Assembly (NCBI GenBank): GCA_037176905.1
Contig: JBBBWG010012335.1
Span: 1 to 64,000, forward strand
Direction: 5' to 3'
Length of the DNA stretch: 64,000 bases
Source of the DNA: Azolla pinnata
Taxonomy: Eukaryota > Streptophyta > Polypodiopsida > Salviniales > Salviniaceae
Shown here piece by piece: positions 60,501 to 64,000 of this stretch (its first letter is position 1; every line of letters starts with the position of its first letter). A program made the translations under genes and the position numbers. The notes under the pieces were generated by a model that saw nothing but the letters and a program-made list of their open reading frames with translations, was not told the DNA's origin and searched no databases.

Positions 60501-63500
60501 TATGCCGGCAAAGGGAAGGAACTTGAGGTGTACTGACAGAGATGATGAAGCTTCTCGCTCAAATCTGTCAAGGAAATCAATGTTTGTCATTGATGAACAC
60601 AAGAACCCAGCTGCCTCTCAGGATTATCAAAGAACTTTTTCTAACACCAATTCACGGAGTTCAAGTAACTCAATGGCAGACTTCGATAGCATTACACATG
60701 AAGGTTCAAGATTGTCAGAGAACAGGAAATCAAAGAACACTTTTGAAAAGGAAGAAGATAGACCATCAATATATCAGAGAGGCTCTAGTGTCAGTGGCCA
60801 AGTAGGTATGGCTTTTCAATCGCTTCACGGATATGATAAAGCTGCATCAAATGAGAACTTGGCCCCTCCATCCTCAGATTCTCTGAGGGGATCATCTGTT
60901 ACCCATTTAACCAGGTTAAGGGGCTCAATGCAAAACTCTGAAGATGATCTATCAGAGTACTCAGAAGCTACAAAGCTTCTGAAAAGCAGAATTGGTGAAA
61001 TGCAGAAGTTAGAAGAAGATGATATCTCACCTGACTTATTGCTTGAACAGGGAAGACTGTTGGAGCTTCTCAGTCAAAAGAGTATTCCTAACAGAATGCC
61101 AATCTATGGCACGAAGGAGAGTGGGATTCTGGCTGTAACTAGAGAGTTGGAAGCAAGGAAAACTACTTCTATATTTGGAGATGAAGAATCAGAAACTCCC
61201 CCACTAGACCCCATTATTTATAAGAAAAGAAAATCAAAGATCACAATGAAGACGGATGATGAGAATGCAACTACATTTTCTGATTATCAGAGTGGTTTTC
61301 CTGTCAAGCGTACAATCAGTTCAGTCAACCCCATGCTAGAATTTTCTTCTATAGAACTAGAGCGGCCACATGCTCCAAAATATTCAAAGAGCATGGTTAC
61401 TGAAAGAAAAGAAGTTTGTGTGCCGTCAAACCACCAGAGAAACTCAAATTCGGCCCAAAAGTGTGCTACTCAAGCATGGGTGCCAGGATTTGATATGAAC
61501 AAGATATCAACTAAAGGCTCTGAATCACCGTCTTTTCCTGAGCAATATGAAAATGGCTCTACATCAGAACCAGAAACAAATCGGTATGACAAGAAATATA
61601 GAGTGAATCAAGCACATTATCCTTCAAATGAGGCAGACAGAAGTCAAACTAGAAAAGATCATCAAGGTGTATCACTATTTTCTGGAACACTGGATAACCT
61701 TGACAATAACATTGTATTTCCAAATCCTGAGCCTAATCCAGCTGCTTTTTCAATTCAACCAGAAACTGGCGACCTTCTGAATGATGACTCGGCTGAAATG
61801 TTGGAAGGAGGGGACAACCTAGGACAGACTTCTGAACTGTACTGTGTGGATCCAAGGGCAGATCAAGGGAAGTGGAAATCTGAGACATTTAACACCCCTC
61901 AACAATCACCTTCTGAAGCAGGGTACTCTTTACTGAAGAAAAAATCAGCAGAGCAATGTCAAGAAATTCTGCAATTTGAAAGGGAGCACATCGTTTCTGT
62001 TAGAAAGCCATCTGAAGTACAGCCACTTTTCCCTGTAAGAAAATCTGAAGTGCAATCAATGGATCCGAATCAGATTAAAACGTATGCGGGACACGTTCAA
62101 CCAATATCATGCATGCAAACATACAGTAATAAATATTTTAATACTGGCTCATATGGCCATCATCACACAGATTCACAAATCTTTGATTTGGCAAAGTCTG
62201 CAATGGGTGCTGATCAAGAAACAGGTATTCCAAAGGCGTCTAAATATATGGACCCAGTGCTGACCGAAGATTCTATGTCTCAAATTAGTTTACAGGAATT
62301 CAGGACAACTGAAAATTATGTTAGCCCTGATACAAGCAATGCCAGGCCCACAAATGAATGGAATTTATATAGAAATCAGGTTGATAGATCCTTAGGAGAA
62401 AGAAACTCTATATTTTATGGCCAGTGTAGTGCAGAACCTGGGAAGACATTCGATTCAGGGAACTCGTTGAGAGAACCTAGCCTTCCATATGAAGCCAGTC
62501 TTAGTTTGGAATTACCCATTCCATACAAGATCACGAGTTATTCAATAGATGGCAATATTCAAGAGCTTGGGAACATGCTAGATGCAGGCATCTCAAAGAA
62601 AAGACAAATCACTCAGGTACATGATTTAGCTGGATTCAAGATCGAGCAAGTGTTATCGCCAGCGGAGAGAAGAAAGTCTGATTTCAATGTCCATTACAAG
62701 GGTCCTAAGTGCGCATCTAGCCCTGTCTTTGATCCAGGACGATCAAGTCATAATGTGAGATATGAACAGGAACGAGGGAGAAATTCAACACTTATGCTTT
62801 GGGACGATGAGCAATCTGCTGCTGTCGCAGGAGAGAGAAGAGAAACACAGTCTACTTCCGAATATGTAAAGTTGTCTGCTCCAGAATATCCAGGAGAGCC
62901 AAGAAAATCAAGGTATAACATAAAAAATGAGGTTCCATCTGACCTTACTTCTGTAGGAAAAGCAGGAGAAACAAGGCCCAGATTGCGTGAAGAGGATCAC
63001 GCTGATAGTAGCCCCATAATGGCAGCACAAGGAAGAAAGTTAAGTATGGATACAATGTTATCTGCTCGAAAATGTTCAGCTGAAGCAAGGAATGAGAATC
63101 CAGCTGCATCTCCAGATTATCAAAGGAGTTTATTTGTTGCTGATATAACTAGGCCGAATAGCTCAGTGCCAAGGTTTGATAGTATCTTTGTAGAATATCC
63201 AAGAATATCACAGGGCAAGGACTTCAGGGTCAATGCTGGAACTGAAGATAAATCAGCACCATCCTCTGTATGCAGCCAACCAAAAACAGTCGGACTATCA
63301 ATAGGAAGCTTAAATGAGCAAATTGAGGGTCCTATCTCATCAAACAATAAAATGGGCTCATGTGTGATCCATAAATCAAGCTCAAGAGAATGCATAAATG
63401 GTGTTAAACTAGAACCAGTGCAATTTCCAACAGTCAGGAAGTCAACGTTGAGTATGAGAAGGGAAGATGAAGCAAGGGCCCCTGATGATCAGCAAAAACA

Positions 63501-64000
63501 GCCCTATTACCTGCCGAGTAGTATTAGCAGAAGAATATCACAAGGCATCAACATGATTGAGCCCAATCAAGGTTCAACAGATACACAGTTTCATGATATC
63601 AAATCAGGTGAAGGAAATAGTGAAACTAGTGTCCCGCTTCATGCTGATGGAAGAAAATTTAGGTTCATAGTTGCTGACAAAGAATCACGGATAAAAAATG
63701 AGAGGTATGACGAGAGGCTGGTGGCATCTTTGGATCATGAAAGAGATTTATCTTTGTCCTTCTCAGGGTCAGGTCATAGCTTATTATGGAACTGTGATGG
63801 GTTTCGAGTAGACCATGCACAGGTTCCCAAATTTTCAGACAGCACAAATTCAAGGATGTTGATGGCAAGGAATGATGAGGAATTTACCGCACCTGGAGAA
63901 GAGAGAAGAAAATCAATGACTATGTCACAGGTCAAGAAACAATCTACTTCCAAGTTTACAGGAGAGGGAAGAAAATCAAGGTATGTTTTACAGAGTGAGG
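57562..64000 (+). CDS. Giant repeat-built open reading frame (>2,140 codons, runs off the window), unknown
   Basis: From the first ATG after an in-frame TAG the frame stays open to the window end, 2,146 codons without a stop, which cannot be chance at this base composition. It begins MGFNDCMEMFRVTPDQAKQL, and residues 10-50 look like a helical segment (ITRARICLAESLYELEALLG). A strong GTAAGT donor at about 57721 leaves open that the first part is a separate exon. The rest is hydrophilic, Ser/Glu/Lys-rich and probably disordered, built from recurrent units around G-E-x-R-K-S-R-F, DYQRxF and P-x-LPEE. Internal duplications include a 63-bp unit in three copies (60182-60370) and a 300-bp unit (59653 and 59953). 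I recognise no catalytic motif, transmembrane segment or known family. The 3' end is outside the window. Confidence 0.8.
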   Translation, partial: MGFNDCMEMFRVTPDQAKQLRILSKPITRARICLAESLYELEALLGHIKTSNGVSENFNFSSGNVRKSHKFHVSSLTMCIPRREQRDWRYWNLSRRRRNIGDLCIHSLLPRNSVFRGGLKFSMPSTNYSSGCRKTEATSLRRATQVSARNARAGLSSRALQFGQDYKLPQRRRYYRPSICGTLRVNSSFFSTYDSYENGYVPEPESIKQAYPSNEAARNKPRNGSIDYPDAATFSIMQSKNDTIDDEMSTPNLVSSHQPNQVSQPEIESLEKNLLTKISEGEYKDTRNASEFPEEVDEGNQFMVDPQFDPHQTSQQLPFYTECSSLKKRSLEQFKKMPQSAGGSRSSLPNLPRIQAQSRDSNLFLAEHTISLTPLHGERRKLKFDACDENAEGSISGVILHENESQGTSPPILGTDGSPSSVILLDVEPQEPSAPNFPRGRRISTHDTNPTLGGEARKSRLAPRIFEASQSRRIAEREEDIASPAGTQGEDNVKNMLQKCRSTLTFGDSHQPTQVTYLVERQNRCLRHDELSGLSQGQYKIIEDLNAVQPYVSERSSTSDISQQLSSEPFLGKKSEEKVCHTVPYGSEGRYSARSSRQQVQPRSAQMQSHMQPLYRDQLKANGTRNIETIKRILADPNPNEMDHNREVSAVRKTMFVDPVKSGNSASKLLPQECKSVAYYIVSDTVNGIRSQIANTRANICAVKTNKPKFFLHDKQPYDSSFLAEGKEPRFILQNGESPGTMFATDERKLKFLLQEKDLRGPPHTSFMEQETQWRLDLGEKSQGRKPMVSLQNEVACVNICTAEANQPNFAFHDKQSPGPCFLAGGRGARFIVPNTESSVPMFISDEGKSKFLLQDNELQGPSTTGFVEGRRPIFISHTDEPFVPSLPEECLKSRFIMHTDEPFVPSLPEECRESRFIMHTDGPFVPSLPEESRKSGFIMQDDQQLTPFSTEDERKLELISKGAGEKLQHDQAQTVTYSIMPAKGRNLRCTDRDDEASRSNLSRKSMFVIDEHKNPAASQDYQRTFSNTNSRSSSNSMADFDSITHEGSRLSENRKSKNTFEKEEDRPSIYQRGSSVSGQVGMAFQSLHGYDKAASNENLAPPSSDSLRGSSVTHLTRLRGSMQNSEDDLSEYSEATKLLKSRIGEMQKLEEDDISPDLLLEQGRLLELLSQKSIPNRMPIYGTKESGILAVTRELEARKTTSIFGDEESETPPLDPIIYKKRKSKITMKTDDENATTFSDYQSGFPVKRTISSVNPMLEFSSIELERPHAPKYSKSMVTERKEVCVPSNHQRNSNSAQKCATQAWVPGFDMNKISTKGSESPSFPEQYENGSTSEPETNRYDKKYRVNQAHYPSNEADRSQTRKDHQGVSLFSGTLDNLDNNIVFPNPEPNPAAFSIQPETGDLLNDDSAEMLEGGDNLGQTSELYCVDPRADQGKWKSETFNTPQQSPSEAGYSLLKKKSAEQCQEILQFEREHIVSVRKPSEVQPLFPVRKSEVQSMDPNQIKTYAGHVQPISCMQTYSNKYFNTGSYGHHHTDSQIFDLAKSAMGADQETGIPKASKYMDPVLTEDSMSQISLQEFRTTENYVSPDTSNARPTNEWNLYRNQVDRSLGERNSIFYGQCSAEPGKTFDSGNSLREPSLPYEASLSLELPIPYKITSYSIDGNIQELGNMLDAGISKKRQITQVHDLAGFKIEQVLSPAERRKSDFNVHYKGPKCASSPVFDPGRSSHNVRYEQERGRNSTLMLWDDEQSAAVAGERRETQSTSEYVKLSAPEYPGEPRKSRYNIKNEVPSDLTSVGKAGETRPRLREEDHADSSPIMAAQGRKLSMDTMLSARKCSAEARNENPAASPDYQRSLFVADITRPNSSVPRFDSIFVEYPRISQGKDFRVNAGTEDKSAPSSVCSQPKTVGLSIGSLNEQIEGPISSNNKMGSCVIHKSSSRECINGVKLEPVQFPTVRKSTLSMRREDEARAPDDQQKQPYYLPSSISRRISQGINMIEPNQGSTDTQFHDIKSGEGNSETSVPLHADGRKFRFIVADKESRIKNERYDERLVASLDHERDLSLSFSGSGHSLLWNCDGFRVDHAQVPKFSDSTNSRMLMARNDEEFTAPGEERRKSMTMSQVKKQSTSKFTGEGRKSRYVLQSE
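59653..60175 (+). repeat. 300-bp direct duplication inside the giant frame
   Basis: Residues starting ANICAVKTNKPKFFLHDKQ (59653) and VNICTAEANQPNFAFHDKQ (59953) head two collinear segments. Both continue through FLAxGxxxRFI, PMF/TMF and KFLLQ(E/D)xxL to GP-T-F. The exact 300-bp offset shows an in-frame tandem duplication that has since diverged at many positions. Confidence 0.85.
60182..60370 (+). repeat. 63-bp unit in three tandem copies inside the giant frame
   Basis: Each unit encodes about 21 residues of the form HTDEPFVPSLPEECxxSRFI. The copies start near 60182, 60245 and 60308 and are highly similar, so this is the youngest expansion in the gene. Confidence 0.92.

Overview
The window is nuclear DNA of a land plant, most likely a flowering plant. 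Every recognisable gene is a plant family with spliceosomal introns: eS19, eS24, a GAUT galacturonosyltransferase, retinoblastoma-related protein (RBR), the TPLATE-complex EH protein, UBP3/UBP4 and an RMF-type F-box protein. Intergenic DNA is rich in (TTC)n, (CATG/CATA)n and short tandem duplications. I saw no convincing intact transposon, virus-like element, rRNA or tRNA. The species cannot be settled from the sequence alone.

Layout. 1-300: dense heat-shock-element array, probably the promoter of a gene leaving the window to the left. 300-4140: no gene seen, two families of roughly 165-213 bp tandem repeats. 4145-5835 (+): ribosomal protein eS19. 6938-10649 (-): F-box protein with a 51-bp minisatellite upstream. 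11507-15657 (-): GAUT3/4-like galacturonosyltransferase. 15658-18575: repeat-rich spacer. 18576-22812 (+): nuclear Tudor-like protein whose second Tudor domain carries an in-frame TGA. 22813-24358: spacer with a hexamer array and a CT tract. 24359-31875 (+): EH-domain endocytic adaptor. 33735-35950 (-): TRF4/5-type non-canonical poly(A) polymerase with an intron full of tandem repeats. 36110-38110: telomere-like hexamers, a CA-rich tract and the RBR promoter with E2F sites. 38111-44865 (+): RBR, 18 exons. 46838-48670 (+): ribosomal protein eS24. 49762-54101 (-): ubiquitin hydrolase UBP3/4. 54102-57561: TG-rich tract and featureless spacer. 57562-64000 and beyond (+): an open frame of more than 2,140 codons without a stop, built from degenerate internal duplications; I do not recognise its family.

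The genes do not form one pathway; this is an ordinary mixed plant gene neighbourhood. Exon models were derived by hand from GT-AG (twice GC-AG) borders and reading-frame continuity. All nine complete multi-exon models sum to a multiple of three, which supports the borders. The most unusual items are the giant repeat-built open frame at the right edge, the heat-shock array at the left edge, the stop codon inside the second Tudor domain, an upstream ORF made of 17-residue repeats that overlaps the F-box start codon, and three TTAGGG-like tracts within 1.7 kb, one of them inside the coding exon of the poly(A) polymerase.
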